The notes beneath the pieces were generated by a model, which searched no databases, was not told the origin of the DNA, and saw only the letters and a program-made list of their open reading frames with translations. From Hibiscus mutabilis (Eukaryota > Streptophyta > Magnoliopsida > Malvales > Malvaceae): a DNA stretch of 64,000 nt. The stretch is from assembly GCA_019671005.1 (NCBI GenBank), contig CM033745.1, positions 29,663,526 to 29,727,525 of the forward strand, given 5' to 3'. The position numbers and the translations under genes were made by a program. Positions 1 to 11,099 of this stretch are shown here, in pieces (the first letter of the stretch is position 1; each line of letters opens with the position of its first letter).

Positions 1-590
1 TAAAATACAAAAGAACTATCCTAAGAGGCTTGAAAGTAATCAAGGGAAACTATTCTAAAGTATCTAACATAATTGTCAATTTTATCAAATAACCAAATTA
101 AGATATCGTAATGAGTAACGTTTTTATTAATAGAATGTAGTGCATAAATTAATCAAATATATACATGTAAGGAAAGAATCATGCTTAATTAGTAACATAT
201 TAACATTAAATTGAATTAATTACAAATTGAATTAAAGAAGTCAGACTATTATTTAATACATGAAATTAATTATGTGATCTTATAAGTTAAAGGTGTTTAA
301 AATAGAAAATATTTAATTTACATAAATATAAGGGTTTATTTACAAAAATAAAGTGGAATAAATATACACGCAAAAGAATTAAAGAACATGCTTAATAATA
401 AAAGATATTATAAATTGTCAAGTTATATACAATTAGGAGTTACCAAAGAAATCATAAAAATTAAATTAAGGTGATCAAATAATAAAAAACAATTAAATAA
501 ACAAATAACATGCATACGATATCAAAGTAAATATGCTAAATTTAATGCAATATATATACATACATATATGCTGTAAATAAATAAATAATA
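1..590. other. AT-rich non-coding stretch
   Basis: Very AT-rich sequence with short A and T runs. No reading frame, repeat unit or RNA gene could be supported. It lies outside the inverted-repeat structure that begins near 598. Confidence 0.5.
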
Positions 591-630
591 GGCATAAAGT
601 CAAAAATAGCCCCCAACGTTTGACCTTTTG

Positions 631-858
631 GGCATCACCAATTTTTTTAAAAATAATATTTATTTTTATTATTTGTCATAATCTGATTGGTTCAAAGGCT
701 TCATAGAGAAGTAAAGGTTGGAAACTGTGTGTGCTAGGAATTGAACCCAAGCCTTAGGGATTAAAGGCACGAAGCCTAACAACCAGACTAACCTAGTTAT
801 CTGTTTAATTTTTATCAAATATTATATTTATCACATTCATTACAATCTATCCCTATTA
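631..858 (+). repeat. Left arm of long inverted repeat
   Basis: Starts with GGCATCACCAATT and ends near a segment reading CTATCCCTATTA. The reverse complement of 3077-3334 matches along the whole length with scattered substitutions and small gaps. Confidence 0.75.
737..792 (-). other. tRNA-like pol III promoter boxes in the left arm (SINE-like)
   Basis: On the minus strand this reads GGTTAGTCTGGTTGTTAGG followed, about 30 bases later, by GGGTTCAATTCC. These resemble the A box and B box of a tRNA or tRNA-derived SINE, with tRNA-like spacing. I do not call a tRNA because no acceptor stem or convincing cloverleaf was found. Confidence 0.4.
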
Positions 859-1330
859 CTTTCCCCTTCACTGTCGATTACTAATGCGATCACATCTTAG
901 AATTTACCGAGATGCTTGATTTGCCTGATCTTAAATGAAGTAACTTTGTGTTGTAATACTTGCAACAGTTTCGGATGGTTTAAAAGTGTGATGTTGAGTA
1001 ACGATATAGAAATTGATGAGAATATAGATTCTGGAATTTTGGATGGTTAATGTGTTTGATGGTGGTGGTAGAATTGGAAAATGGAAAATAGAAAGTAGTT
1101 TAGGACTTGAGATTTGAACCAACACTAAAAAGTGTGACCCGAGTGTAACGATCTCTAAATGAAATAAGGATCTTGACCCACTAGTTATGTAGAACTAGGA
1201 ACCAAAGATATTAAAGGTTTGATTCAACAAGCAGAACTTGAAGGACCGATAAAATTCTCAAAAGAGCGAAGAGATAAAAATTCTCAAATTTCTTAATTCA
1301 AAGTTGTCTTACAATTGAAAAACCAACCTC

Positions 1331-1340
1331 TATTTATAGG
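1331..1340 (-). promoter_or_regulatory. TATA box of the T5 LTR remnant
   Basis: On the minus strand the sequence reads CCTATAAATAGAGG, a canonical plant TATA box, at the place matching the TATA box of the T5 copy at 62458. Confidence 0.55.
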
Positions 1341-1439
1341 CTTTAAAAAATAAAGTGATCAACCAACATTCCTAGGGAGGTGTGAAAGGATAATGAATTA
1401 AAAATTAAAAACCTTGAAATATGTGCCTTTGCCTCCAAA

Positions 1440-1760
1440 ATGCAATCATAAGCTAACATGTCAATTTGCAGGTGGATATAAGCAAGCATGTCAATTTGCA
1501 AGTAGCTCAAGCAAGCAACTCAAGCAAGAACCTCTCTAGAATCGTCGTCCAGTCAATTAAGCAAGCATGTCAATTTACAGAGGAATGTAAGCAAGCATCT
1601 CAAGCAAGCACCTTAAGCAAGCACCTCTCTAGAATTGCCCTCCAGAATGTAAGAAAGCATGTCAATTTCCATGTGAATGTAAGCAAGAATGTCAAGCAAG
1701 CTCCTCCAAAGCCAAGCAAGTATCTCAAGCAAGCACCTCTCCAATAGTCACAATTCTCTG
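1440..1760. repeat. Low-complexity GCAAGCA/TCAAGCAAG tract
   Basis: Degenerate short repeats of the type AGCAAGCATGTCAATTT and CTCAAGCAAG recur about every 30-60 bases. The open frame across it on the + strand (1466-1747) is a by-product of the repeats. It occupies the place of the AGCTCAA-rich stretch in the other T5 copies. Confidence 0.55.
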
Positions 1761-2002
1761 AATCACCCTAGTGACGTGTCTATTAATTGTCCTTGCATAA
1801 CACCTGTAGATACGAGAAATATGATTAGAAATAAAATAAGGTAATATGATGCATGCTAAATATAGTAAATATATGTTATATGGTTCAACAAACTCTAGTT
1901 CTAGTAAAATAAACCATAAAGAACATAATAGAAAATATGTGCACACTAAAACTATAATAATTAAATGGAACATATGCATAAAAAATAAACATGCAACATA
2001 TT

Positions 2003-2230
2003 TCATGGACTCCCTTTCACGTTGCATGAACCTTCCACGTTGCATGGCATTAATTCAACTTCAGCAGCTTCAATAATTTTCCATGCATGATTGCACTTGT
2101 TGTTGATCGCATCTCTAAATTTCCTTGCCCTTGCACGAGTAATGGGGCCTAAGAGAAATTCCTCAGGGTCCAATGGTGGTGGTGATGCCATGATCTTATC
2201 AATTACCCACCAAATAAATTTAGGAAACAA
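2003..2230 (-). pseudogene. Short pol-end-like fragment with GPITRARARK motif
   Basis: A 75-codon open frame contains DPEEFLLGPITRARARK about 20 residues from its start. From memory, a G-P-[IM]-T-R-[AS]-[RK]-A segment occurs near the ends of some plant Ty3-gypsy polyproteins, and a second copy is seen here at 40.9 kb. Both lie just upstream of the LTR-like repeats of family T5 in their own orientation. There is no catalytic domain. It is most likely a remnant, not a gene. Confidence 0.4.
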
Positions 2231-2312
2231 TTTAATATTAATTCTTATTACATTACAATGGGAGCTGCTGCCGATTCATTCAAAATAGTATCTCAGAAAT
2301 GGCTTAATTCAT
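2197..2312 (+). repeat. Inner inverted repeat, left copy
   Basis: Matches the reverse complement of 2945-3062. The shared core contains TTACCCACCAAATA and TTCTTATTACATTACAA. It overlaps the beginning of the GPITR frame. Confidence 0.65.
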
Positions 2313-2944
2313 AAATTGAAAACTTTTGGTATTCATAAGCCCACCAATGTTTGTGTTGCAGAACTCCATGTGGTATCACTTTTGTAAAATGCAACCCTAA
2401 TATATCTCGTTTGATATATGCAACTTCCCTCTGAAGGTTGATCCGAACCAGACTTCCCATGAAAAAATCCACATCCCAATACAACCATTACCCTGGCTTG
2501 TTTGATAAGTTACTTCACATATTCCACCTAACAAATAGTGTAATTTCATATTTATTCCACAATGACAAATAATTAAGCACAATGTTTGTCAATACAAGTA
2601 AAGCATTTGCATATACTTACATTAGATAGAAAGTAATCCTTTAGAAGCTCTGCAAACAAAAAGAAGGAACCCTAGGCTTAAACTAAAATCGAAAGCGACC
2701 GAATCAATCAATTCCATACAAAAATCTATTTTTAACTGATATTTCTTTTAATCAACATTGTGAACGATGAATCAAACTGTCGAATTTCATGATATACTAA
2801 TGTCTAAACTACATTAAACTTACTATTCTTATCATTACGAAGTATTTGGCGAGCTGCTCAAAGTACTCAAGGCAGCTTCTTGGAAAGGTGCCCCCATGTA
2901 ATGTTTCAACCCTTTTCTATCTCCTCACCATCCATCAAATAATC
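2313..2944. other. Unassigned sequence inside the inverted-repeat structure
   Basis: No convincing gene or repeat was recognised between the inner arms. The short open frames (for example 2293-2484 minus) have no recognisable motif. Confidence 0.4.
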
Positions 2945-3062
2945 GGTATGTTTCAGCCGTTTATGAGATACCCTTGTGAACGAATCAGCAATAACTCCCC
3001 TTGTAATGTAATAAGAAATAATATTAGATTTATTCGTGAATGTATTTGGTGGGTAATCAACA
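2945..3062 (-). repeat. Inner inverted repeat, right copy
   Basis: Reverse complement of 2197-2312 with substitutions. It is almost directly joined to the right outer arm at 3077, unlike the left side. Confidence 0.65.
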
Positions 3063-3076
3063 GTGAAATGTAAATT

Positions 3077-3334
3077 AATAGGGATAGATAGTAATGAATG
3101 TGATAAACATAATATTTTGTAAAAATTAAACAGATAATTTGGTTAGCTTGATGGTTAGACTTCTTATTTTTCATCCCTAAAGAATGGGTTCAATTCCCAA
3201 CACACTCAATTTTCAACCTCTATTTCTCTCTTAAGCCTTTAAACCAATTAGATTATGCCAATGTCATCATTTGATTAGTTAAAAATAATAAAAAATACTA
3301 AAAACAATTATTAATTCTTTAAATTGGTGATGCC
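3077..3334 (-). repeat. Right arm of long inverted repeat
   Basis: Reverse complement of 631-858 with substitutions. The outermost matched bases are AATTGGTGATGCC. Outside it, 3335-3420 contains CATGCCGTGTAGACATGC and GTTGACCAGCTGTTGACC, which have only weak counterparts on the left. Confidence 0.75.
3139..3198 (+). other. tRNA-like pol III promoter boxes in the right arm (SINE-like)
   Basis: TTGGTTAGCTTGATGGTTAG (A-box-like) is followed about 28 bases later by GGGTTCAATTCCC (B-box-like). It is the inverted counterpart of 737-792. The two boxes are better conserved between arms than the bases between them. Confidence 0.4.
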
Positions 3335-3758
3335 ACATCAACAACACCACATCAGCAAATCATGCCGTGTAGACATGCAACGTCAATGAAGGGCGTTGAC
3401 CAGCTGTTGACCATTATTTTACTGACGGGTTGTAACACCCCAAAAATTGGCCCAGTCGAAATTGGGTTCCGGCAATAGGAAACCCTACATCGAAAAGGTC
3501 TAAACATTGTGTTAACTTTGATCGTGTGGTTAATTATATTGATATTGGACTGTAATTGGGTAAATTTACTGTTTAAGGACCTTATTGAATTCACTGAAAT
3601 CTGTTTAGTGATTAAATTGTAGAAATAAAAAATTTGGGGGTAAAAGCTTATGCTATCAAGAGTTGAGAGACTAACCTTGCGATTATCCCCTCTTCAATTT
3701 TAATTAACCTTGCGTGGAATGTTTAGACAACTTTCCTTCAATTGAAGAAAAGCTATTG

Positions 3759-3768
3759 CTATAAAAAG
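3759..3768 (+). promoter_or_regulatory. Possible TATA box of T2 LTR
   Basis: CTATAAAAAG lies about 330 bp into the LTR. The matching place in copy 2 reads GAAATAAAAG, so conservation is weak. Confidence 0.3.
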
Positions 3769-4159
3769 AACTTGGATAGCCAAAAAAGGGCTTACCCAAT
3801 TGAAGAGAAAGCAAGCACCACTCCTTTGTCTTCGTCATCTTCCATCAAGCACACACCTCCATTGTTGAGCTTTGTGAAGCTTGAGTTTCCTTCATTTTAT
3901 CGATATCGATTAGTGGCTATCGATTTGCTCAGGAATTGGAGAAAGAGCAATCACCATCCCCAACAAAGGCTAGGAACAAGGAAGTTGTCATCCAAGAGCC
4001 GTAGGAGCTTCAGATTATCAAGGTGAGTGCAGTCAGAGGCTCGGGGTTAGGCTAGGTGCCTTTCCCGATTTCATTGTTATTGAATTTAGTATTGCTAACC
4101 CTTTTGATAAAGGATATTGCATCAAACCTCTTAGGAGGCATTATTGGTAAGTATCGGTA

Positions 4160-4480
4160 TGCTTTGTATTGAATATTAGATATCGATATTGTCATCGTCA
4201 TCAAGCATTGATATTGATATCGCCATCGTTATTTCCATTGAATTATAGTTATCTAGGACATGGGTCATCGAACATTGTCATAGTCATTGTTATAGCCATT
4301 GTTATAGTCATTGTCATTGAGCATTGATATAGGAATAATTATTGTTATCGATACATTGATATTGAAGCATCGACCATTGACATTGTTATTGAGATTATTG
4401 AACATTTCCCTCGTCATTGTTATTGTTATCGAACATTGGTATTGAAACATTGCTTATTGATAAGGACATCGGAAACATTG
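4160..4480 (+). repeat. Degenerate ATTGTY/ATTGAY hexamer tract in T2 LTR
   Basis: Runs of CATTGTCATAG, CATTGTTATAG and CATTGAACATTG-like units with a loose 6-bp rhythm. The same tract occurs in T2 copy 2 at about 39690-40040. Confidence 0.6.
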
Positions 4481-5117
4481 AACATTGTTTTGTTGTTGAA
4501 TATTGATTATTGATATTGTCACCGGACCTTGGCTTCGAAAGGACATTGGATACAATTGGCATGCCATGGAATTTATGAGCTCAGTGTATGGGTGGACTAT
4601 GGTCTATATTGTGGCAAGGTGGAGGGATGTTTGTGTTATTGGATATATTGGCGAGGCGGAGGGACTAGAACATTCATTGAGTGGTGAGGCGTAGGAATTC
4701 GTGTATCCACTATCCCGAATCGATCTAAGGGTTATTGTTAAAATATGATATAATTGCTATTGAATATGAATATTGCATTGTCATCATCGATTCATTACCT
4801 CGCTATTGCTAAAACATGATTTGGAATTCATTTCATTGTTATCGTTATTGTCCATGACTACCTCACTAGGCAATGTATGCCTAATGCATTTTATTTCATA
4901 CATTTCAGGTTAAGAAGTTCATTGATGGAGATCAGAGGAGTTGGAATATTTTGGCAAGTCACAACCAAGCTAAAGTAATGTATATCGAATCTATGAACTC
5001 CTAGTATGGTGGCAAAGTAGTTAGACTAGTCACTTATGGACTTTTGGTATGTATGTATTGCCCTTAGTTTGTAATTGTGCCTTAGGCCCTAAATGACCCT
5101 TTTGAATGGTTTAAAAG

Positions 5118-6857
5118 TCACGCGCTCGTCTTTCTAGTTGCCATCAAGCGTTTCATCTCCTCCAACGCGTCACTCACTCTGATTTGCTCTCGTTGGCAAA
5201 GTCAAAGCTAATTCCCAGGCAGCAAAACATGCAAGAGAAGAAAAAAGGATTAAATCCCAAAACTGGAGTAAAATCCATAAGATATAATCCCTAAATTTAA
5301 GCTATGGCGAGAATCAATATGAAATTGAAACCGAGACATAATAAATTTTGAAAGGATCAAGGGATTTGAGCTTAGAATTCAAGCATTTTTGTACCTATAA
5401 ATATCATTGTAAATTTCATGTAAAAACACACCATATTCATACGAAACATACACGATTCATACACACTACACAAATAGGATTCGGATTTCCAGTGTAAGGA
5501 GGCAAGCATTTGTAATCTAGAGTTTCAAGGAATAAAGCAAGCTTAGTTTCTGGTAATTTCTTTCTTCTATATTCATGTTTTTAAAATTAAAGGAAAGGTA
5601 TAAGCATTTTTACCTTCGTTTTGAAAATGCTGTCGTGGATTTGGTTTCGGAAGAACTCTAGTGATAAAACGCGATTTGGAGCCCGTCGGATTCTGGAAAA
5701 AAGAAGAATTTTTTGGAAATTTCTTCGCCAGCAACGGCGGCTAGCGCCAGTGGGAGGCAGCCGGCACGCCAGACTTTGATCGTGTTCTTCAAACCCATGA
5801 AGAAACGAAGAATACTTCTAAGAATTCGAGAAATAAGTGTTTTATCGGTTTTGAGGGAAAGATAAAAATGTTATTTTGTTTCTGATAAAAGCCTTAAATA
5901 GTGACTTGCGACCCGACCCATACCTAGCTTACAACCCGCGCCCTTCTTTCTAGACCTTGTATCATGGCACCCTAATTTTCAATTCTTCTAATTTAGTCTT
6001 TTTTTCTCTCAAATTGAGCACCAGATTTTTAGTTAGCTTTCGAATCAGCCTTCATATTTCAAATTCCTTTCAAATCAGTCCCAAATCAAAATTAACTTTT
6101 TTTAAAAAATAATTATCCCTTTCTTTATTTAAAATTTAGTTCTTTAAGTTATTTAATTAAAGCAATTTATTTACTTCTTTATTTTCTTTATGTAAATATG
6201 TGTGTGTTTAAAACCTTAGGAATAGGTTCTTTTAAAACTTAGTATAAAGGCATGTGTGCAGGAAAATTTCCTTCATAACTTTAATAAAGCACTCTTAATT
6301 GTATTATAACTTTAATTTTTTAAAATAAATGTAGACAATTCTAGGGTTTGATCACTAACTTGGTTCTAATTAAAAATGCAACACATCTAATTTCTTTGTT
6401 GTTGTTTTAAAAGTGAAAATTAATTAATGCGGTGTTTTACCAAATGGAAATGACGGGTTAGTGCCACGAGTGTTGGCGGTGATTGGTGTTCATTTTCTAG
6501 GCGGTAAGACCGTTAAAATTGATTTATAATCATTAAACGGACAAATAAGTTTAAACTTTTGTGAACTTGCAAATTCCAATTTTCAAAATGCTTTTTGAAA
6601 ACAATTAGGTGCCAATTTTCGGGCGTTGTGGGGGTTCTAACCCTTCCCCACATATAACCGACATGTGAACCTATTTTCTCTTGTTTTCGTGGACCAAAAA
6701 TGTTATTTTGATAAATAAAAAGTTTTATTAAAATAACCCTTGTTTTAAAAGTGACCCAATCACACTTTTTTTCTTTCAAAAAAGATTGGTGGCGACTCCG
6801 TGTTTTCTTAATTTTTCCAAATAACGTCGAAGCTCTCGTAAAAATGAGGTGGCGACA
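5118..6857 (+). repeat. 5' LTR of Ogre-type element A
   Basis: Ends ...GGTGGCGACA, three bases before the PBS-like site. The part from about 5500 to the end matches element B's LTR (45852 to about 47200, minus strand), including the tract around GCAACGGCGG and the final 370 bases with ATAACCCTTGTTTTAAAA-type sequence. The first 380 bases differ from element B. The 5' boundary was set where T2 homology ends and was not confirmed by a TG terminus. Confidence 0.65.
5394..5405 (+). promoter_or_regulatory. TATA box of the Ogre-type LTR
   Basis: CCTATAAATATC lies about 280 bp into the LTR, a normal place for the U3/R promoter of a plant LTR element. Confidence 0.55.
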
Positions 6858-6860
6858 GCT

Positions 6861-6879
6861 TGGCGACTCTGTTGGGGAC
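6861..6879 (+). other. Primer binding site-like sequence of element A
   Basis: TGGCGACTCTGTTGGGGAC starts three bases after the LTR end. The same site with TGGCGACTCCGCTGGGGAC is in the same place in element B. The leading TGG would pair with a tRNA CCA end; I did not identify the tRNA. Confidence 0.6.
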
Positions 6880-7593
6880 TTTTTGTTTTTTTTTTAAATC
6901 AAAAGAGGGTAAGGCTACAAATTGTTTTCAAAGTTTTAAAAAGAAAATGGAATTTGCAAGTTCCAAATCTTTCAATCTATTCGTCTGTTTAATGAATATA
7001 ATTCTATTTTACGCATTCCAGAATTTGTTCAAAAGCTCTATTCCCGAGCTTGTCATATTCGTTTAAGTGAGGGGAAAATGCTTTGCTCATGTAAGAATAC
7101 TGATTCTCTGTATGAGCCTAGCAAGTACCTTCGGGACTCATATGCCTCATGTCTTCGTAAGGATATCGATCATTCGAGAATACATAGGAAGTGAGTCCTC
7201 CTGAGTTGAACTTGGTTCATTTGAAGCCTATAATGGGTGAGAACCAGGGACCTTGCTCCCCTTAGTAGGGGACAAAAAAGACAACTCGGGTACTTATTTA
7301 GAACTAGACCGCTTGAGAACTAGAGCCTACCCCAATAGAGCCATGCGAAAAACCTAGGGTTTTGTGTCTGGTCAAAATTGTTGAGGATAATCCGTGGAGA
7401 CATGCCGTGGAGTGTTGGAATGTGCTGCCTAGAATTATTCATGAAATTATTTTGGTCTTTTTTTGTTTTCTTAATTCTGATCTTTTTCCTTTTTTGTCTT
7501 GTTGTTTTGCATATTCATTCATGCAACATCATTCCATATCTAGAAGGGGCTGATTCTCAAAAACATTTTGCTCAACTTTGAAAAGCTCTCAAC
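6880..7593 (+). other. Untranslated leader of element A
   Basis: About 0.7 kb between the PBS and the ORF1 start, closely matching element B's leader (45829-45157, minus). Shared landmarks include TATGAGCCTA, ACTCATATGCCTCATG and CCAATAGAGCCATGCGAAAA. The short open frames in it are not conserved as proteins. Confidence 0.6.
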
Positions 7594-7911
7594 ATGGATG
7601 GAAGGATCCTAAAGAGTGAAGATGAGAATGCAAGAGAACGTCATTAGTCTGAGGTTAATCAGTGAACATTCAGAGACAGCCTAGCAACTGGTCATGAGAC
7701 AGAGATCTCGGAGTATACCCATATTAGTGTTAAAAGAATAACATGCAAGAACTGCGAGAAATCTGAGACCGCTTTGATTATGAGACCAAGCAGTTGATCC
7801 ATGAAGCTTATGGTGATATAGTGCTTCTCTTTTCAATCTGCGCAAGGTGAAGAAGAACTGGGTTTATGCCAAGCCCTTAAAAACAAAAACTCGCCTTCAA
7901 GACTCCAAGCT
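7594..7911 (+). pseudogene. Ogre-type ORF1, N-terminal fragment
   Basis: Starts at ATG (MDGRIL-like start, as in element B) and continues with in-frame stops through YETKQLIHEAYGD and VKKNWVYAKP, which match YETKQLFHEVYGD and VKKNWVYDKP in element B's ORF1. The protein belongs to a plant retroelement ORF1 family (plant-mobile-domain-like, DUF7745 from memory) of unknown function. It breaks off at ...DSKL where the T4 LTR begins; the next ORF1 piece starts at 13526. About 250 codons between the two pieces are absent, so this is not a clean insertion. Confidence 0.65.
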
Positions 7912-10028
7912 TGTAACACCCATAAACCCGGTTTAGAAGTAGACTGAGTTAGGAAGTGTTTGACAGACAAACATTAAGAACTTTCTTAGGAAATTAGCAC
8001 ATCAAAAGATCCTATCTTCAAAAATTGGGTAATTTAAAACTTTTAACCTAATACACTTATTAAACTTTGACCCTATACAAAGAATAAACATACCTTTACA
8101 CAAATTAATGCATGCCAACAATTAAGGTCATGATATACTCTTTTACACAAATTAATGCATGCCAACAATTAAGGTCATGATATACTCTTACGTATCATCA
8201 CAAGACCTTATTTATCTTTTAATCTTTTAACATGATTACACTTCGATTGTACTTAAGTACTAACATTTTTTCATGACACTTGATTGCAGCGAAGAATACA
8301 TTCAGAAACTTTTACATGCACTACCAAGATAAGGACGAATATCACTCAAAGTGTGCATACTAGCAGCTCCTTTCTAGCTAATCAAAATGATAACATGCAA
8401 CTCTATTAGATTCAAGTAAGAACTAGAACGGTCTTAATTTGTTACTAGTAGATTGAGCTAAGCATGATTCGATTCCAACTTAACCATCACGTATCTAAAT
8501 CAAAGATTTCTACTTGTATAAAGGATACACATAAAGACTCCTTAATATCATTTTTTCCTTTTAACAGTTCTTTGTGAAAAACTATAATTACTAAGTTATC
8601 CTTTAATCACACTTATGTATTTTTTTAAGGTGTCAACATGTATACTCTCTCATTCAACGTCTATCTAGGTTATAATTCCAATAGCTAAAGTATGAAACCT
8701 CTAAGTTACCAAGAACCATGAAAAATATAATATCATGCATACTATACCAACATTAAATCTACTATATGAACCTCATAGTCGAACGATCATAAAAGAATAA
8801 TTTGGCCCTTTACATACTTGAATAAATATAAAGCTAAAATACATCTTAAACTCAACATGGAAACACAATTCTCGTGCATACTTAAACTATGTGCCACCAA
8901 CTAGAAGTTCTAAGGAAGATACTTTGACCAACGTGATTGCTTGAAGTCACGTTTGAGCTCAAAAGACGGCCGAAAGTGTACATATCCTGAAATGTAGTCA
9001 AAGAGAAATAAAGGGAGGTAAGATAACGCTTATTGAGGTAGTGTAAGAATCAAAGAATTATAAGGTATTTAATATATTTCCCTTCCTTCTATTAAACAAC
9101 TAGTAATTGGTCAAACAAAACTTTAACCATTAGAGATTCACTCAATCTTGGACGCAAGGATTAACAAATACACACACACGCACACACTCATATATATTAT
9201 TTATATTCTGTTACACCTTAATTCATAAAACACAAGGCATTACACCATTTGAGTTATAATCCGTAAACTCATATTCGGATGTGAAATTAACTATTTATTT
9301 ATTAACGTTCGGTTCTTGTAAACAAACTCCATTTCAGATATTAATGTTTCATAAGGATGGGAGCGACTTAGCAATTAGTTCAAGTTTGATGATCCAAAAC
9401 CAAGTTTAGCCATCTCCTCGAGAGGGTGATCAATAACTCATTATCACAACTTACTAATTACCAAGATTTAACTTTCCACTATGTAAACTTCCTTGTTCCA
9501 AATTCAATCTACTATTAATGACTCTTTATTAGCTATACATAGTTTTTAAAAGTTTCATATGATTTAATATTCTTGTATAATTCCACAACAATTTCGCCTA
9601 CTTTCATGGTTTTCAAAGATATTTTCTAATGTCCTATAGAGCTGCCACTATCAAGCAGTCTGAGCCTCACTTAGTTAAAAATTCATCTCTCATTCTGTAC
9701 ATCGGAATTTCAAACCGTTTACATCATTGAAAAGCTAACTCAATTATCTTTTTTAGCCATATAAGCCTTGTATTTTTACTCCTTGTGAATTAATATAGAC
9801 TTTAGTAACAAGCACGCCCAATTTTGGCACCGGGCAGATTGCACTATCTATATGGAATCTTCTCTATAAACTAGTATATAGCTCGGAATTCATTTATGTT
9901 TGTTTTAAACAAAACTAGACATTATATTATTTCTAACCATATAAATTGTAATTTCCAATTCAACTTATACAATTTATAGCGAATTTTCAAAGTTACTACC
10001 AAGGCAGATTTTAAAAGAGCTTTACAAG
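7912..10028 (-). mobile_element. T4 LTR fragment (T1-related), minus strand
   Basis: Left end reads TGTAACACCC, the reverse complement of a chromoviral LTR end ...GGGTGTTACA. Internal parts (around CATCGGAATTTCAAACCG, ATATAAGCCTTG, and the stretch near 10000 reading TTCAAAGTTACTACC) are diverged relatives of the T1 LTR. The right side joins directly to a T1 leader at about 10028, so the upstream part of this LTR is missing. No protein-coding frame. Confidence 0.55.
8095..8189. repeat. 47-bp tandem duplication
   Basis: Two copies of a 47-bp unit (8095-8141 and 8142-8188) containing AATTAATGCATGCCAACAAT, essentially identical, so a recent local duplication within the T4 LTR. Confidence 0.8.
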
Positions 10029-10163
10029 TAGGAATTCGATTTAGTTAAGCAAAGACACAAGCTATACAATACAAGTCTCCTAGGTGGCACAAGTATCCTA
10101 TATGATGAAAGAGAGCCCGGTTTAGTCCTAGAATTGACTAAAAAGCTCTGATTACCAAATAAA
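10029..10163 (-). mobile_element. T1 element PBS and leader, minus strand
   Basis: Read on the minus strand, the T1 LTR end is followed by TTGGTAATCAGAGC (10158-10145), then a leader with GGACTAAACCGGGCTC and GCACAAGTATCC (as reverse complement). This leader matches 27336-27450 of the + strand T1 element until GAATTCCT near 10030. The site resembles the initiator-Met PBS TGGTATCAGAGC with one extra A. Confidence 0.65.
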
Positions 10164-11099
10164 TATAACACCCCGACCCCGAGTTAGTAGCAAATTGGCT
10201 TGGGGCGTTACCAAGCAAGAATAGGGCAATACAAGCAAGAACAAGGCAATAATAGATTAACTCATCAAGCTAGCAGTCCCATATTACGATTTCATGTCAT
10301 TATAGGTTACTTAACTAGCAAGCAACCAAGTATACTTAACTTATCATGCTAGCAATCCCATATTAAGATTTCATGTCAATATAGGTTACTACATTAACAA
10401 TTCCATTAACTTCAATCTAATACCATTATCATTCCAATGGCCTAAGAGTGCAACATACTTCCATTTCATTTCAATGTTCCTTAGTTTGATACATATAACA
10501 TCTCATCCCTAAATTACTAAACATTATTGTTGAACATACAATTTCATGTAACTTGTTTTTCCCAACAATTAGATGATTCGGCCTTAACCATACAAACGCA
10601 ACAACAACACTTACAACAAGGTATGTTCACACACAAGTGTCTACATAATTTCCAAGGCATTCGAATGATTTAATGTAAACTAGATCAAACACTTGATCAT
10701 TCCATTAGTATATTCACATGCGCAACAAAACACCATTCCATTACATGAAATTTAAGTTCAATACATGTTTCACATTATCAACCAAGTTCATAACATAGTA
10801 GGCCCATTCAAGAACACATATATACAAGTTCAAGTGTTCCAAATGCATCCATAGTTCACTATATACAATCTAAATCCCACCAACTAGGGGAGTACAAAAC
10901 AAGTATGAACCATACTTATATTATGCTTGTGTCTTGCTCGAGCTAAAGAAATTAGGCTTCAAGATCAAGCAGCACTCGAATCATTTATCTTGTAGTTGGG
11001 AAGAATGAAAACAAGAGTGATAAGTACAAGAATGTACTTAGTGAGGTAGTAACTAGTTCTAACCATTTGTTATATCAAGTTAAGTGTCAATTAAACAAG

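Larger units (their letters stand above)
1145..2312 (-). mobile_element. T5-family LTR retrotransposon remnant, minus strand
   Basis: Read on the minus strand, the order is: a small coding piece with the motif GPITRARARK (2230-2003), a low-complexity stretch rich in CTTGCTTG (1760-1440), a TATA box (1340-1331), then sequence resembling 62480-62690. The same order (GPITR coding piece, then AGCTCAA-type repeats; or repeats, TATA and the same downstream sequence) recurs at 40.9-41.7 kb and 61.95-63.7 kb. I read this as the end of pol running into the LTR of one family. It interrupts the left arm of the inverted repeat. Confidence 0.5.
598..3420. mobile_element. Composite long inverted-repeat element (MULE-like or foldback), broken
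   Basis: Two arms read as reverse complements of each other: 631-858 against 3077-3334, and further in 2197-2312 against 2945-3062. On the right the two arm segments are nearly contiguous; on the left about 1.3 kb of LTR-like sequence (family T5, minus strand) separates them. The outer ends are less alike and the left end seems shortened. Long terminal inverted repeats without a visible transposase would fit a non-autonomous Mutator-like or foldback element, but an inverted duplication is also possible. No clear target duplication was seen. The right end abuts the T2 LTR at 3431. Confidence 0.5.
3431..5117 (+). mobile_element. T2 LTR copy 1, 3'-truncated, lacking the intron-like segment
   Basis: Begins TGTAACACCCC and matches the LTR starting at 35772 along its length, as far as TTAAAAG near 5117, where Ogre-type LTR sequence takes over. 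Relative to copy 2 it lacks the T3 insertion and lacks, to the base, the 201-bp GT-AG segment at 36272-36472; the junction here is 3927/3928. The 94-codon frame at 3742-4026 lies inside the LTR and has no support as a gene. No PBS follows, so this is a truncated or solo copy. Confidence 0.7.

Noticed and set aside
737..792. Possible tRNA gene on the minus strand
   Set aside because: A- and B-box-like sequences are present but no acceptor stem, anticodon arm or T arm that pairs well; more likely tRNA-derived repeat.
1466..1747. 93-codon frame rich in KQASQ
   Set aside because: Translation of a low-complexity repeat tract.
3742..4026. 94-codon open frame as a small basic protein gene
   Set aside because: It lies wholly inside the T2 LTR, crosses the point where copy 2 has the intron-like segment, and copy 2 does not keep the frame.
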